NCBI GenBank assembly: GCA_002292855.1
Contig: DBBY01000042.1
Location: 1 to 64,000 of the forward strand
Direction of reading: 5' to 3'
From: Flavobacteriales bacterium UBA972
GTDB taxonomy: Bacteria; Bacteroidota; Bacteroidia; Flavobacteriales; Schleiferiaceae
DNA: 64,000 nucleotides
Shown piece after piece: positions 1 to 8,973 of the stretch (position 1 is the stretch's first letter; each line of letters starts with the position of its first letter). Both the position numbers and the translations under genes were made by a program. Below the pieces are notes generated by a model that did no database searches, was not told the origin of the DNA, and saw only the letters and a list, made by a program, of their open reading frames with translations.

Positions 1-1
1 C

Positions 2-1231
2 CGTGGCCCAAGAGACGATCGTGGTCCGCGTGAAGACCGACCCCGCAGAGACGGCTGGGAGCCGCGGGAACCCAGAGAACCTCGCCCACCGCGCATTCAG
101 GAACCCATATTTGAATTTGAAGGAATTATTCCGACCGAAGGTGTGGTTGAAATCATGCCCGAGGGTTTTGGATTCCTGCGTTCCAGCGACTACAACTACC
201 TGAACTCGCCCGACGACGTGCTGCTAACCCAGCAGCAAATCAAGCATTTCGGACTCAAAACCGGCGATACCGTGCGGGGCGAAGTGCGCCCACCGCGCGA
301 GAGCGAAAAGTTTTTTCCGCTCACTAAAGTGCATTTGATCAACGGTAAAGACCCCGATTTCATTCGTGACCGCGTCGCTTTTGAACACCTTACCCCCCTC
401 TTCCCTGAAGAGAAGTTTGACCTAACGGGGCGCAAGGCAACCGTCAGTACCCGCATCATCGACCTGGTTTCGCCCATCGGTAAAGGCCAGCGCGGCCTGA
501 TCGTAGCCCAGCCCAAAACGGGTAAAACCACCTTGCTCAAAGAGGTGGCCAACGCCATCGCCGCGAACCATCCCGAGGTATACATGATTATTCTGCTTAT
601 CGACGAGCGCCCTGAAGAAGTAACCGATATGGCGCGCAGCGTCAATGCAGAAGTAGTCGCGTCAACCTTTGACGAGCCCGCGGAACGCCACGTGCGCGTA
701 GCCAACATTGTGCTCGAGAAAGCCAAGCGCCTGGTAGAAAGCGGCCACGATGTGGTCATTTTACTCGACTCCATCACAAGGCTTGCTCGTGCCTACAACA
801 CCGTGAGTCCTGCCTCGGGCAAGGTGCTCTCGGGCGGAGTGGACTCCAACGCGCTGCACAAGCCCAAGCGCTTCTTCGGCGCGGCCCGCAACATTGAAAA
901 CGGCGGATCCTTGACCATTTTAGCCACGGCACTTATTGATACCGGGTCTAAAATGGACGAGGTCATCTTTGAAGAATTCAAAGGAACCGGCAACATGGAG
1001 ATGCAGCTCGATCGCCGCATAGCCAACCGCCGAATCTGGCCGGCCATTGACCTAATCGCTTCTGGAACGCGCAAAGAAGACATGCTGCTTCGACCTGAAG
1101 TACTAAACCGCATGTACATTCTGCGCCGCCACCTTGCCGACATGACGCCGGTAGAAGCTATGGAGTTCATGGAAGACCGCATCAACAAGACGCGCAACAA
1201 CGAGGAGTTTCTGGTTTCGATGAACAGCTAA
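2..1231 (+). CDS. rho: Transcription termination factor Rho (5' end outside window)
   Basis: Hexameric RNA-dependent ATPase that ends transcription at Rho-dependent sites. The open frame enters from the left edge, so about 409 C-terminal residues are visible and the true start is upstream; the GTG at 143 is internal. The first 45 or so visible residues are rich in Arg, Gly, Pro and Asp, the low-complexity insert typical of Bacteroidota Rho. Then come the RNA-binding OB fold ([10 protein letters not shown] near nt 155), the P-loop QPKTGKTT (about nt 508-533), a Walker B stretch VVILLDS, and the Q/R-loop region ending in LNRMYILRR. The gene ends with no overlap before the pyr genes. Identity is secure. 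Confidence 0.96.
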   Translation, partial: RGPRDDRGPREDRPRRDGWEPREPREPRPPRIQEPIFEFEGIIPTEGVVEIMPEGFGFLRSSDYNYLNSPDDVLLTQQQIKHFGLKTGDTVRGEVRPPRESEKFFPLTKVHLINGKDPDFIRDRVAFEHLTPLFPEEKFDLTGRKATVSTRIIDLVSPIGKGQRGLIVAQPKTGKTTLLKEVANAIAANHPEVYMIILLIDERPEEVTDMARSVNAEVVASTFDEPAERHVRVANIVLEKAKRLVESGHDVVILLDSITRLARAYNTVSPASGKVLSGGVDSNALHKPKRFFGAARNIENGGSLTILATALIDTGSKMDEVIFEEFKGTGNMEMQLDRRIANRRIWPAIDLIASGTRKEDMLLRPEVLNRMYILRRHLADMTPVEAMEFMEDRINKTRNNEEFLVSMNS

Positions 1232-1235
1232 TGCT

Positions 1236-1279
1236 GCATCAATGCCGTCACCGGGCGACCTCAATGCGCCCGTCGATGC
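1236..1279 (+). terminator. Possible hairpin after rho
   Basis: Inner arms CGGGCG (1252-1257) and CGCCCG (1267-1272) enclose a 9-base loop. Outer arms GCATC (1236-1240) and GATGC (1275-1279) can extend the fold. No T-run follows, so this is at best a weak or Rho-assisted terminator, or an RNA end-protecting structure. Confidence 0.3.
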
Positions 1280-1332
1280 GTGAAAAGTCTGGTCCTTCGA
1301 AGATCGTCCGCAGTCCACAGGCAAAAAAGCCC

Positions 1333-1340
1333 TAATTTTG
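1333..1340 (+). promoter_or_regulatory. -7 element TAATTTTG for pyrR
   Basis: Exact match to the Bacteroidota TAnnTTTG element. Only 8 bases separate it from the ATG at 1349, so the transcript should have almost no leader. That leaves no space for a classical pyr attenuator RNA in front of pyrR. Confidence 0.65.
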
Positions 1341-1348
1341 CCTTTGAA

Positions 1349-1903
1349 ATGGCACAAAAGACGCTTCTGAATCAGCGCGACTGCGCGGTTACCATCAGCC
1401 GCCTGTGCCACCAAATTAATGAGGTGCACGTGCCCTGGGACCGCACCGTTTTGGTCGGCCTTCAGCCCCGCGGAGCCATGCTGCTCAAGGCCCTAGTGGC
1501 CCAACTGGAAGCGGAATTTGCTACGGGTCCGGTCGCCAACGGCCTTTTGGACATCACCTTTCACCGCGACGACTTTCGCCGCCGAGAGGAGCCTCTTGCC
1601 GCCAGCCCTACTGAAATGAATGTGCTCATCGAAGGCAAGCGAGTCATCATCATCGACGACGTGCTCTACACGGGCAGGTCGGTGCGGGCAGCACTCGACG
1701 CCCTGGGAGACTTCGGTCGCCCGGAGCGCGTAGAACTTTGTGTGCTCATCGACCGCCGATTCTCTCGCGAACTCCCCATTCAGCCGGACTACTCAGGGCG
1801 AAGGGTTGACGCACTCAACCACGAGCGAGTGCGCCTGAATTGGAACGGCTCCACCCTTGAATCCGTTTTGCTCGAATCCCCTGAATATGCCCCAGAACGC
1901 TAA
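1349..1903 (+). CDS. pyrR: PyrR-type uracil phosphoribosyltransferase / pyr regulator
   Basis: Type I phosphoribosyltransferase of 184 residues. In the PyrR family it converts uracil and PRPP to UMP and in Firmicutes also binds pyr mRNA. The PRPP-binding loop is the acidic stretch VIIIDDVLYTGRS near residue 105, and LVGLQPRGA sits near residue 30. ATG 1349 fits the family N-terminus (AQKTLLNQRD) and lies just after a TAnnTTTG element; the longer open frame from 1280 would run through the promoter. It overlaps pyrB by 17 bases. RNA-binding regulation is unproven here because the leader appears to be near zero. Confidence 0.9.
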   Translation: MAQKTLLNQRDCAVTISRLCHQINEVHVPWDRTVLVGLQPRGAMLLKALVAQLEAEFATGPVANGLLDITFHRDDFRRREEPLAASPTEMNVLIEGKRVIIIDDVLYTGRSVRAALDALGDFGRPERVELCVLIDRRFSRELPIQPDYSGRRVDALNHERVRLNWNGSTLESVLLESPEYAPER

Positions 1904-2837
1904 GTTGCAGTCGCGCCATCTATTGGGCCTTCAGCATGTTCCCGCCGAAGACATCCAGTTAATTCTGCACTGGGCAGGGCACTTTAAAGAAGTTATCAAC
2001 CGCCCGATTAAACGGGTACCCTCGCTTCGCGACCTAACCGTTGCCAACCTATTTTTTGAAAATTCTACGCGGACTCGCCTCAGTTTTGAATTAGCCGAGA
2101 AGCGCCTCTCGGCCGACGTCGTTAATTTCTCTGCCTCTACCTCGTCGGTCAAAAAAGGCGAAACCCTCAACGACACCGTCAACAACATTTTGGCCATGAA
2201 GGTGGACCTCGTGGTGATTCGCCATTCCGAGGCCGGCGTTGCCCACTTTTTGGCGGACCGCGTGCCCGCGCACATCGTCAATGCGGGAGACGGAACGCAC
2301 GAGCACCCCACCCAAGCACTCCTCGATGCATTCACCATGCAGGAGCGCATTGGCAGCCTCGAGGGCAAAAAAGTCGTAATTGTCGGAGACATTCTGCACT
2401 CCCGAGTAGCCCTAAGCAATATTTTTGGACTTCAGAAACTCGGAGTTCATGTTGCCGTGTCTGGACCTTCCACGCTCATTCCAAGAGCCATTAGCGAGCT
2501 AGGAGTCGAAGTGATTGATAGCGTCGACGACGCGCTCGAGTGGGCCGACGTTGCCAACGTGCTTCGGGTGCAGCACGAGCGGATGGACCGCGCCTTCTTC
2601 CCGTCGATTCGCGAATACCACAAACGCTACGGCATTACCATGGAGCGTTTGAATCGTTTAAAGCATGTTCCCCTTATTCTTCACCCCGGCCCAATCAACC
2701 GCGGGGTGGAATTGACCTCAGAAGTTGCGGACTCGCCCTATGCAGCCATCCTGAACCAAGTGGAAAACGGAGTTGCCGTGCGCATGGCCGTGCTCTACCT
2801 TTTAGCCTCGCAATCCGCACCGCAAAATGTCGTTTAA
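1887..2837 (+). CDS. pyrB: Aspartate carbamoyltransferase catalytic subunit
   Basis: Catalyses the committed step of pyrimidine synthesis: carbamoyl phosphate plus aspartate to carbamoyl aspartate. The 316-residue protein shows the carbamoyl-phosphate motif FFENSTRTR near residue 55, the HPTQALLD motif near residue 135, and HPGPINRGVE in the aspartate domain near residue 270. ATG 1887 is used because it gives the family-like N-terminus; an in-frame ATG at 1857 lies deep inside pyrR. It overlaps pyrR by 17 bases and the next gene by 11, so all three are probably translated from one mRNA. No pyrI regulatory subunit is seen. Confidence 0.95.
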   Translation: MPQNAKLQSRHLLGLQHVPAEDIQLILHWAGHFKEVINRPIKRVPSLRDLTVANLFFENSTRTRLSFELAEKRLSADVVNFSASTSSVKKGETLNDTVNNILAMKVDLVVIRHSEAGVAHFLADRVPAHIVNAGDGTHEHPTQALLDAFTMQERIGSLEGKKVVIVGDILHSRVALSNIFGLQKLGVHVAVSGPSTLIPRAISELGVEVIDSVDDALEWADVANVLRVQHERMDRAFFPSIREYHKRYGITMERLNRLKHVPLILHPGPINRGVELTSEVADSPYAAILNQVENGVAVRMAVLYLLASQSAPQNVV

Positions 2838-3171
2838 GATCGAAGTCAAGCCCGACTTCCTCAGCCTCCGCTGGGGACTCGATTCCTTTGGCGCAGACGG
2901 GGTTCAAGAATTAGCGCGGCTTATTGCCAAGTACCCCGAGGACCACATGATTATAAACTTCCTCTCGGTAGAGGAATTTATTGGAATCCAGGACCTTCAA
3001 GACCTTCAAGCCGCGCGCATGGACCAAACGTTCTCCTGCATTTTCGTAGTGCGTCAAGCCCTGATGCAGCTCTTTGACGAAGACCTCGCCATAGTCCCTA
3101 CCTACCCCGAAGCCGAAGACTACTTTGGCATGGAAGACATGGAACGGCAGCTGCTCGACGGAGACGCCTAA
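2827..3171 (+). CDS. Small acidic protein coupled to pyrB
   Basis: A 114-residue acidic protein of unknown function. Its start overlaps the 3' end of pyrB by 11 bases, implying translational coupling. From memory, a protein of similar size with a comparable ending (VPT-x-EA-x-D, then an acidic tail) is often encoded between pyrB and ribonuclease Z in Flavobacteriia, sometimes described as STAS-like. Here no ribonuclease Z follows; the next gene, mpl, converges. The pattern of hydrophobic strands (MIINFLSV, SCIFVV) would fit a small alpha/beta fold. Function not assigned. Confidence 0.75.
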   Translation: MSFKIEVKPDFLSLRWGLDSFGADGVQELARLIAKYPEDHMIINFLSVEEFIGIQDLQDLQAARMDQTFSCIFVVRQALMQLFDEDLAIVPTYPEAEDYFGMEDMERQLLDGDA

Positions 3172-3233
3172 TTAAGGCCTCGGCCTCCCCTAACCTAAAG
3201 TCCAATGCCTAGTTGGCAGGCAGCAGCCCAGCA

Positions 3234-4589
3234 CTACACAAAGTCTGGAGCCCAGGTGCGCACATCCCATCCGCCAAGGTTACCCGAAGACATGATGAGG
3301 AGGTTGAGCTCGTCGGGCGATTCGCGCTCGATCAACTCCCTTAAAGCATTGGCATCGGTAAATACCTCAACCCCGGGACCAAAAGCCGCTAAAACTGCCT
3401 CTGGGGCAAGCGGCGGAAGGTTCTTGTGCGCCACGGCATCCGGATCAAAAAGCACTAAAGCACGATCTAATCCTTGAAGTGAGCCTGCGTAGCCCGGCAA
3501 AAAAGCGGGATTCAGGCTGCTAAAGGTGTGCAGCTCGAGCAATCCCCACACGGGGCGGCTGCCAAAACTCTCCGAAAAAGCGGCCGTCGTGGCCGCAACC
3601 TTAGACGGAGCGTGGGCAAAGTCCAAATAAACGTCCCTTCGCTGTGACTGGGCGAGGCGCTCGAGCCGGCGCTGGGCACCCTGAAACGAGGCAATGGCCT
3701 CATAAAAGTCCGCCTCCTGAACTCCCATCTCTTGCGCGAGCCATCGAGCCCCTTCGGCGTTGGCGAGGTTGTGCCTGCCCATTACACTCATGGGCACCTC
3801 TCCCATAGAGGTAATCCAGTACCATTGGGTTCCGTCGTGGCGGTGCTGCGGTACCCGGTAGGGAATCTTGCGCAAGGGCGAAGGGTCCGCAAGCACAAGT
3901 GCAGCCAAATCCTCGTCTTCTTCAAAATACAAAAGGGTTCCGCCCGGCTCCATAGAAGCTAAAAATCCGCGAAACGCGTCAGAATAGGACTCCTGGCTTT
4001 CAAAAACATTGACATGGTCCCAAGCCATTCCCGTAATCAAGCCAATATGAGCCTTGTACAGGTGAAACTTTGGCCGCGGATCCAAGGGCGATGCAAGGTA
4101 CTCGTCGCCCTCAAAAACGGCCCAATCGCCCTGGCCCTGAAGGCGAACAGAAGCTTCCAGACCCGGAACCTGCGCCCCGACAAGGTAGTCTGGGAGGCGA
4201 TCCCAGTACTGCAGTACGTGCAGCAGCATGGAGGTTGTGGTAGTCTTGCCGTGGGATCCGCCCACGACCACCCGGGTCTGGGCCTCGCAGGCCTTTTGAA
4301 CGAATTCCGGATACGAATACACCGGTATGCCCAGTTCCTGGGCGCGAAGGAGCTCAGGATTGTCCTTTCGAGCGTGCATTCCCAGGACCACGGCGTCGAG
4401 CCCAGTATGGATGCGGTCTGGGTACCACCCTTCTGCCTCGGGCAAAAGGCCGGCTGCCGCAAGACGACTGCGGCTGGGTTCAAAAATGGCGTCGTCGCTG
4501 CCCGTGATCCGGGTTCCCTCGCGGGTTGAGAGGGCCAGCGCGAGGCTGTGCATCGCGCTTCCGCCTATAGCAATAAAATGTAGATTCAT
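3234..4589 (-). CDS. mpl: UDP-N-acetylmuramate:tripeptide ligase (Mpl, murein recycling)
   Basis: Mur-ligase family protein of 451 residues, the usual size for Mpl. Mpl reattaches the recycled tripeptide L-Ala-D-Glu-meso-DAP to UDP-MurNAc in the cytoplasm. The N-terminal Rossmann-like domain begins HFIAIGGSAM. The ATP-binding loop GGSHGKTTTTS is at residues 110-120. The central domain carries FEGDEY and a conserved WDHVNVF stretch. A MurC identity is less likely because this IAIGG/GDEY pattern and length are those of Mpl. It converges with the pyr cluster and is followed upstream, 6 bases away, by a lipoprotein gene on the same strand. Confidence 0.88.
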   Translation of the reverse strand: MNLHFIAIGGSAMHSLALALSTREGTRITGSDDAIFEPSRSRLAAAGLLPEAEGWYPDRIHTGLDAVVLGMHARKDNPELLRAQELGIPVYSYPEFVQKACEAQTRVVVGGSHGKTTTTSMLLHVLQYWDRLPDYLVGAQVPGLEASVRLQGQGDWAVFEGDEYLASPLDPRPKFHLYKAHIGLITGMAWDHVNVFESQESYSDAFRGFLASMEPGGTLLYFEEDEDLAALVLADPSPLRKIPYRVPQHRHDGTQWYWITSMGEVPMSVMGRHNLANAEGARWLAQEMGVQEADFYEAIASFQGAQRRLERLAQSQRRDVYLDFAHAPSKVAATTAAFSESFGSRPVWGLLELHTFSSLNPAFLPGYAGSLQGLDRALVLFDPDAVAHKNLPPLAPEAVLAAFGPGVEVFTDANALRELIERESPDELNLLIMSSGNLGGWDVRTWAPDFV

Positions 4590-4595
4590 GCGCCC

Positions 4596-5366
4596 TTAGA
4601 GCTGTATCTGATAGGCCTTCAGTAAATTGAGGCGAAACGAGGGCAGCAAGGGGAAGAAGAGCGGATTGCTCGGGTCGATGTCTACCACATCCACCACGGC
4701 TGGGTCAGCACCTTCCAAAAGCAGGTTTACCTTAACCAGCACATTGATGTTTACGTCGCGCCCTTTGCGCACGGTGAACTGACTTTGGTAATCGAGAAGC
4801 TCATTGAGCGCCTCAGAACTGATGGTGTATTTAAAGGGTTTGTAGGGCTTATCGCTGGTGGTGTCTGAAGGCAGCTTCCACCAGCCCTCGATAACCACGG
4901 CATTGTATCCACCGTTGGGCCGCGCAAGTCGGTTCATGGCGCTCTCTGGAGACCAGGAATTCGTAGGAATCGCGTTTTGGGTACTGTCGAGGCCGATGCG
5001 CCAAAAGTGCCGGCCGGAGTAGGTGCCTGTTGGGATTTTGTAAATCGGGGTATATCCGCCAAAAAGAGAAGAAGTCGAGGTCAAAACAAAGTCCGAACTG
5101 TCGCCCTTGACCGGGAATACGGTGTCGCCTAGGTGGTTCTCAAAATGGTAGAATCCCATTCCGATTTCTACGTTTTTAAAGCGGATTTGGGTTCCGCTCA
5201 GGTCTAAGGCAAACACTTGATTGGTATCAATCAAGTTGTTTTTGAAGTAGAAGAAGTGGCGAAGCACTATGTTGCGCTCCTCCATCGGGGCCGGTGGATC
5301 GACAAACGTAGCCTCGCAACCAACCAATACCAGGGCCGCAAGCGCGGCAAACCAAACATTCTTCAT
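4596..5366 (-). CDS. Lipoprotein, possibly MbnP-like
   Basis: A 256-residue exported lipoprotein. The N-terminus has a short charged start, a hydrophobic core and a lipobox LVGC with Cys17. The rest looks like a beta-sandwich. Short stretches (YFKNN, FKNVEIGMGFY) recall the MbnP-like family of Bacteroidota envelope proteins, some of which are linked to copper handling; this is a weak resemblance, not a firm call. A near-consensus -7 element TAATTTTA (5371-5378) ends 4 bases before the ATG, again predicting a leaderless transcript. It probably shares an mRNA with mpl, 6 bases downstream. Confidence 0.7.
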   Translation of the reverse strand: MKNVWFAALAALVLVGCEATFVDPPAPMEERNIVLRHFFYFKNNLIDTNQVFALDLSGTQIRFKNVEIGMGFYHFENHLGDTVFPVKGDSSDFVLTSTSSLFGGYTPIYKIPTGTYSGRHFWRIGLDSTQNAIPTNSWSPESAMNRLARPNGGYNAVVIEGWWKLPSDTTSDKPYKPFKYTISSEALNELLDYQSQFTVRKGRDVNINVLVKVNLLLEGADPAVVDVVDIDPSNPLFFPLLPSFRLNLLKAYQIQL

Positions 5367-5375
5367 AAGATAAAA

Positions 5376-6137
5376 TTACGCATTTACTGGGGACTCTGGG
5401 GGCGGAACCTGCTCAATAGCAGCCATCACCTGATCTAAAATCTGCTGGGGAGTAGCATCCTCGGCAAACTGCAAGGGCTCCTTGAAGCGAATGGTAAGCT
5501 CCGTGCGTCGCTTTTTGACCCTTAGACCCTTCTTGTCAAACCCTCGACGAAAGCCGTCTACCACCACAGGAACCACTATGGGATTCAGATCCTTGATAAG
5601 ATGGGCCGTGCCGCGCCGACCTGGGGCATAGGGTTTGGTGGTACCCTGGGGGAAGGTGATTACCCATCCGGCCTGAATGGCCTTGCGAATTCCCTCGAGG
5701 TCCTTAGGGTCCACCCCTCGATTAATTTCTTGGCCGGCCTCGCGCCAGGTCCGCTTGATGCTCACCGAGCCTGCTAAGGCGAGCAAACGAGGCAGGGGGC
5801 CCGACTTCATCGTTTCTTTGGCCGCAATAAAAAACAGGTTCATACGCGGATTCAATACGGGCCACCAGCGGTTTACGCGGTTAGGCATTCCGTTTCGAAG
5901 GTGCATAAAAACCAAGAACATCGAAGCCACGTCCATAAAGTACGTTTGGTGGTTGCTCACAAAAAGCACGTTTTGGTTGGGCAGGTTTTTGAGGTGCTCC
6001 ATGCCCTCTACCTTGGTGCGGTGAATGTGGTTCAAGCGATACCAGGTAACCGTGCCGAAGCAAAAAATTACCATGCGCTTGGCCCACAATGGATTGCCAA
6101 AAGGATCGCGGTAGGGAAGTCGGCGAATCTTCTTCAT
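5376..6137 (-). CDS. plsC: 1-acyl-glycerol-3-phosphate acyltransferase family protein
   Basis: PlsC-family acyltransferase of 253 residues, expected to acylate lysophosphatidate at the inner membrane. The catalytic block is SNHQTYFMD at residues 61-69; His and Asp are five residues apart rather than the canonical four. The second block is FPQGTT instead of the usual FPEGTR. A hydrophobic segment near residues 21-34 may anchor it. ATG 6137 is preferred over an in-frame TTG three bases earlier. An exact TAnnTTTG element lies 8 bases upstream. It is divergent from the HsdR-N-like gene across only 31 bases. Confidence 0.85.
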   Translation of the reverse strand: MKKIRRLPYRDPFGNPLWAKRMVIFCFGTVTWYRLNHIHRTKVEGMEHLKNLPNQNVLFVSNHQTYFMDVASMFLVFMHLRNGMPNRVNRWWPVLNPRMNLFFIAAKETMKSGPLPRLLALAGSVSIKRTWREAGQEINRGVDPKDLEGIRKAIQAGWVITFPQGTTKPYAPGRRGTAHLIKDLNPIVVPVVVDGFRRGFDKKGLRVKKRRTELTIRFKEPLQFAEDATPQQILDQVMAAIEQVPPPESPVNA

Positions 6138-6145
6138 CAATTGGG

Positions 6146-6153
6146 CAAATCTA
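6146..6153 (-). promoter_or_regulatory. -7 element TAGATTTG for plsC
   Basis: Exact TAnnTTTG on the minus strand, 8 bases before the plsC ATG. On the opposite strand a near match CACCTTTG (6157-6164) ends 4 bases before the GTG of the divergent gene, so the two promoters sit almost back to back. Confidence 0.6.
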
Positions 6154-6168
6154 CATCACCTTTGCCAA

Positions 6169-6600
6169 GTGGAGCTCGATAAATGGCCAAATACCAACCT
6201 GCAACCCGACCCTCAGGGGAGGCTTTGGGATGCCCTGCGCCGCAAATGGGTGGCCGGAACTCCCGAGGAATTCGTGCGCCAGCATTTCTTGCAGCGCCTG
6301 ATTTTAGAAGGCCATTACCCCCCGGAGTCTATTGCGGTGGAGCGCGGACTCCTTGTGCACGGGCAGCGCAAGCGTTTTGATGCCGTAGTTTTTTGCCAAG
6401 GGAAACCCTGGTTGCTCGTCGAATGCAAGGCAGCAAGCCAGCCCTTGAACGACGCGGTGTGCCAGCAATGGATGCGCTACAACCTGCCGCTCGAAGCACC
6501 CTGGGGTTGGTTGACTAACGGGCAGAATGATCGATTTTTTTCTTCAGACGGCCAAGAAAGACCGGCCATCCTGCCTGCATTCGGTACCTTTGCACTTTAG
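6169..6600 (+). CDS. HsdR N-terminal-domain-like protein
   Basis: A 143-residue protein resembling the stand-alone type I restriction enzyme R N-terminal domain family common in Bacteroidota. The nuclease-like core is readable: E near residue 47, FDAVVF (D) near residue 70 and LLVECKA (E-x-K) near residue 83, a PD-(D/E)xK arrangement. No helicase or methylase genes are nearby, so this is not a restriction system; its role is unknown. The start is GTG 6169, four bases after a CACCTTTG element, which would be leaderless. The purB promoter lies inside its 3' end. Confidence 0.78.
   Translation: MELDKWPNTNLQPDPQGRLWDALRRKWVAGTPEEFVRQHFLQRLILEGHYPPESIAVERGLLVHGQRKRFDAVVFCQGKPWLLVECKAASQPLNDAVCQQWMRYNLPLEAPWGWLTNGQNDRFFSSDGQERPAILPAFGTFAL
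6585..6592 (+). promoter_or_regulatory. -7 element TACCTTTG for purB
   Basis: Exact TAnnTTTG, located inside the last codons of the HsdR-N-like gene and 18 bases before the purB ATG. It should give purB its own short-leader transcript. Confidence 0.6.
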
Positions 6601-6610
6601 GAAAAGCACC

Positions 6611-7951
6611 ATGAACCAAGCCCTGCACGCGCTCTCGCCCCTAGACGGCCGCTACCAAAAGCATGCTGCCCCGCTGCGCCCCTACTTCTCGGAATTTGGC
6701 CTTATTCGCTACCGTGTTTTGGTTGAAGTCCGCTACTTTATTGCCCTCTCGGCACTGAATCTTAAGGGATTGCCCTCTCTCAACACGGCGCAAACCGCCG
6801 AGCTTCACCGCATTTACTCCGACTTTAGCGAGTCCGACGCCCTTCGAATCAAAGAAATTGAGGCGACCATTAACCACGACGTCAAGGCGGTCGAGTACTT
6901 TCTCAAAGAACGCTTTGAAGCGCTGGGTCTGGGCGACCGGGTCGAATTTATTCATTTCGGACTCACCTCCCAAGACGTCAACAACACCGCGATTCCGCTC
7001 TCCCTGCTCGAGGCCCATCGGGACGTGATTCGGCCGGCCTTAATCGAATTAATTGACCGCTTGGAGTCTCAGGCCGCCGAGTGGGACCGTCTGCCCATGC
7101 TTGCCCGCACCCATGGCCAGGCTGCCTCCCCTACCCGACTGGGCAAGGAATGGCGGGTGTTTCGCGAACGCCTCAGCCAGCAGCTTCAGCTTCTTGACGG
7201 CCTTCCCTTCGCAGGCAAGTTTGGCGGAGCCACCGGCAACTTTAACGCCCACAGCGTGGCCTACCCCGGGGTAGATTGGCACCTCTTTGCTTCGGGTTTT
7301 TTGCGCGATGAACTGGGCTTGCAGCGCAGCCATCCCACGACGCAAATCGAGCACTACGACTATTTAGCCGCCTACTGCGACGCACTCAAGCGCCTGAACA
7401 CCATCATGATTGACCTGGCGCGCGACGCCTGGCAGTACATTTCAATGGACTACTTCAAGCAGCGCATTAATCCCAACGAAGTGGGATCCTCTGCGATGCC
7501 GCACAAGGTTAACCCCATAGACTTTGAGAATGCCGAGGGCAACTTTGGCATTGCCAACGCCTGGCTTGAGCATCTGGCGGCCAAACTGCCCATCAGCCGG
7601 CTGCAGCGCGACCTCACCGATTCTACGGTCTTGCGCAACGTGGGCATGCCCCTTGGCCACATGCTGCTCGCCTACTTCAGCCTTCAGCGCGGACTCGGTA
7701 AGTTGGTAGTCCACGAGGCCGCTATAGCGGCCGACCTCGAGAACCACTGGGAAGTGGTCGCAGAAGGTCTTCAAACGATCCTGCGCCGCGAGGGCTACCC
7801 CAAACCCTATGAAGCGCTTAAAGCGCTTACCCGCACTTCAGGAAGGGTTACCTCCGACGTCATTGCAGCCTTCATTGAAGGATTGGCGGTTAGCGAAGAA
7901 GTCAAGGCAGAGCTTCGCTCTCTGACTCCCTCGAACTACACCGGGCAATGA
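6611..7951 (+). CDS. purB: Adenylosuccinate lyase
   Basis: Fumarase/aspartase-superfamily lyase of 446 residues. It acts twice in purine synthesis, on SAICAR and on adenylosuccinate, releasing fumarate. The superfamily signature SSAMPHKVNPIDFE lies near residue 295 and contains the flexible loop with the catalytic serine. The N-terminus LSPLDGRY is the classic PurB start, which fixes ATG 6611 rather than the in-frame 6527. Length matches the E. coli-type enzyme. The stop overlaps the next start as ATGA, so the downstream hydrolase is probably coupled. Confidence 0.96.
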   Translation: MNQALHALSPLDGRYQKHAAPLRPYFSEFGLIRYRVLVEVRYFIALSALNLKGLPSLNTAQTAELHRIYSDFSESDALRIKEIEATINHDVKAVEYFLKERFEALGLGDRVEFIHFGLTSQDVNNTAIPLSLLEAHRDVIRPALIELIDRLESQAAEWDRLPMLARTHGQAASPTRLGKEWRVFRERLSQQLQLLDGLPFAGKFGGATGNFNAHSVAYPGVDWHLFASGFLRDELGLQRSHPTTQIEHYDYLAAYCDALKRLNTIMIDLARDAWQYISMDYFKQRINPNEVGSSAMPHKVNPIDFENAEGNFGIANAWLEHLAAKLPISRLQRDLTDSTVLRNVGMPLGHMLLAYFSLQRGLGKLVVHEAAIAADLENHWEVVAEGLQTILRREGYPKPYEALKALTRTSGRVTSDVIAAFIEGLAVSEEVKAELRSLTPSNYTGQ

Positions 7952-8970
7952 AGTACCCAGAGGTTGCACCGATGGTTTTGGGAGAAACCGTCATTCCCTC
8001 GGGGTCGACCAAAACCGTAGACCTTCAAATTGCCCGGCTTTTGTCTGGCACCTTGATACACATGCCGGTGCATGTATTTCGCAGCGACCGCCCGGGCCCA
8101 ACGCTGCTGCTCAGCGGCGGTCTTCACGGCGACGAGGTCAACGGCATCGAAGCAGTGCGTCGCATGATGTCTCTGGGCCTCTTTGACAACCTCGAATGCG
8201 GCTCCGTAATAGCCCTTCCCATTATTAATGTCTACGGATTCCTCTTTTTTAGCCGAGATGTTCCCGACGGAAAAGACGTCAACCGAAGTTTTCCGGGCTC
8301 GCCCCAGGGTTCCCTTGCTAGCTTGGTCGCTCACACCCTGAGCGATAAAGTTCTTCCGCACGTGGATCTGGGCGTGGACTTTCATACCGGCGGTGCAAGC
8401 CGTACCAACTACCCGCAAATCCGCTACGATCCCGAAGATTCTGAGGCGGTAGCCTGCGCAAAGGCCTTCGGAGCCCCGATGTCCTTAGCCTCATCACTCA
8501 TACCGGGGTCCTTGAGAGCCCAAGCAAGCAGCATGGGAATCCCCATCGTGGTGTACGAAGGGGGCGAGAGCATGCGGCTCGAAGAGCACTCGGTCAAGGA
8601 AGCCATTCGAGGTACCAAACGTTTACTCTCTACCCTGGGCATGCTCAGCCAAGAACCACCCAAAGTGAGGGGCCTCAAAGACCGCCGCGGAAGGCACAGC
8701 GCCCCAAGGCACCTCAACCAGACCACCTGGCTGCGCGCGGAGGCAAGCGGACTTTTTTCTTTTGAACGCGAGAGCGGGCAGGCAATTGCCGAAGGAGAAC
8801 TAATTGGCCGCATCCGAAACCCCTACGACTCCTACTCGGTCAAGGTGCTTGCGCCCTTCGACGGCTTTATCGTGGGGCACAACAACATGCCTCTGGTGCA
8901 CCGTGGCGATGCTCTGTTCCACCTCGGGCACGAAAGCGATTGGCCTTCGGGCGTCGGTTCCTCAAGCTAA
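7948..8970 (+). CDS. Succinylglutamate desuccinylase/aspartoacylase-family hydrolase
   Basis: Zinc carboxypeptidase-like hydrolase of 340 residues that would cleave an N-acyl amino acid or a related amide. The metal site is visible as GGLHGDEVNG near residues 57-66 (His and Glu) and a second His in DFHTGGAS near residue 145. VYEGG near residue 207 matches the catalytic region. The C-terminal 100 residues form a beta-rich lipoyl-like domain usual for this subfamily. In many bacteria the family sits beside a RimK-type ligase, which is absent here. It overlaps purB by four bases and converges with lhgO. Substrate unknown. Confidence 0.85.
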   Translation: MKYPEVAPMVLGETVIPSGSTKTVDLQIARLLSGTLIHMPVHVFRSDRPGPTLLLSGGLHGDEVNGIEAVRRMMSLGLFDNLECGSVIALPIINVYGFLFFSRDVPDGKDVNRSFPGSPQGSLASLVAHTLSDKVLPHVDLGVDFHTGGASRTNYPQIRYDPEDSEAVACAKAFGAPMSLASSLIPGSLRAQASSMGIPIVVYEGGESMRLEEHSVKEAIRGTKRLLSTLGMLSQEPPKVRGLKDRRGRHSAPRHLNQTTWLRAEASGLFSFERESGQAIAEGELIGRIRNPYDSYSVKVLAPFDGFIVGHNNMPLVHRGDALFHLGHESDWPSGVGSSS

Positions 8971-8973
8971 GGT

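Noticed and set aside
3..203. Plus-strand open frame at the left edge, 66 codons
   Set aside because: It is out of frame with the Rho low-complexity N-terminus, which continues to the edge in frame 2 and is clearly coding.
3172..3233. Terminator between the pyr cluster and mpl
   Set aside because: Only very short GGCC/TGCC inverted repeats without T-runs are present.
6169..6600. Restriction-modification system
   Set aside because: Only an HsdR N-terminal-like domain is present; no helicase, methylase or specificity gene lies nearby.
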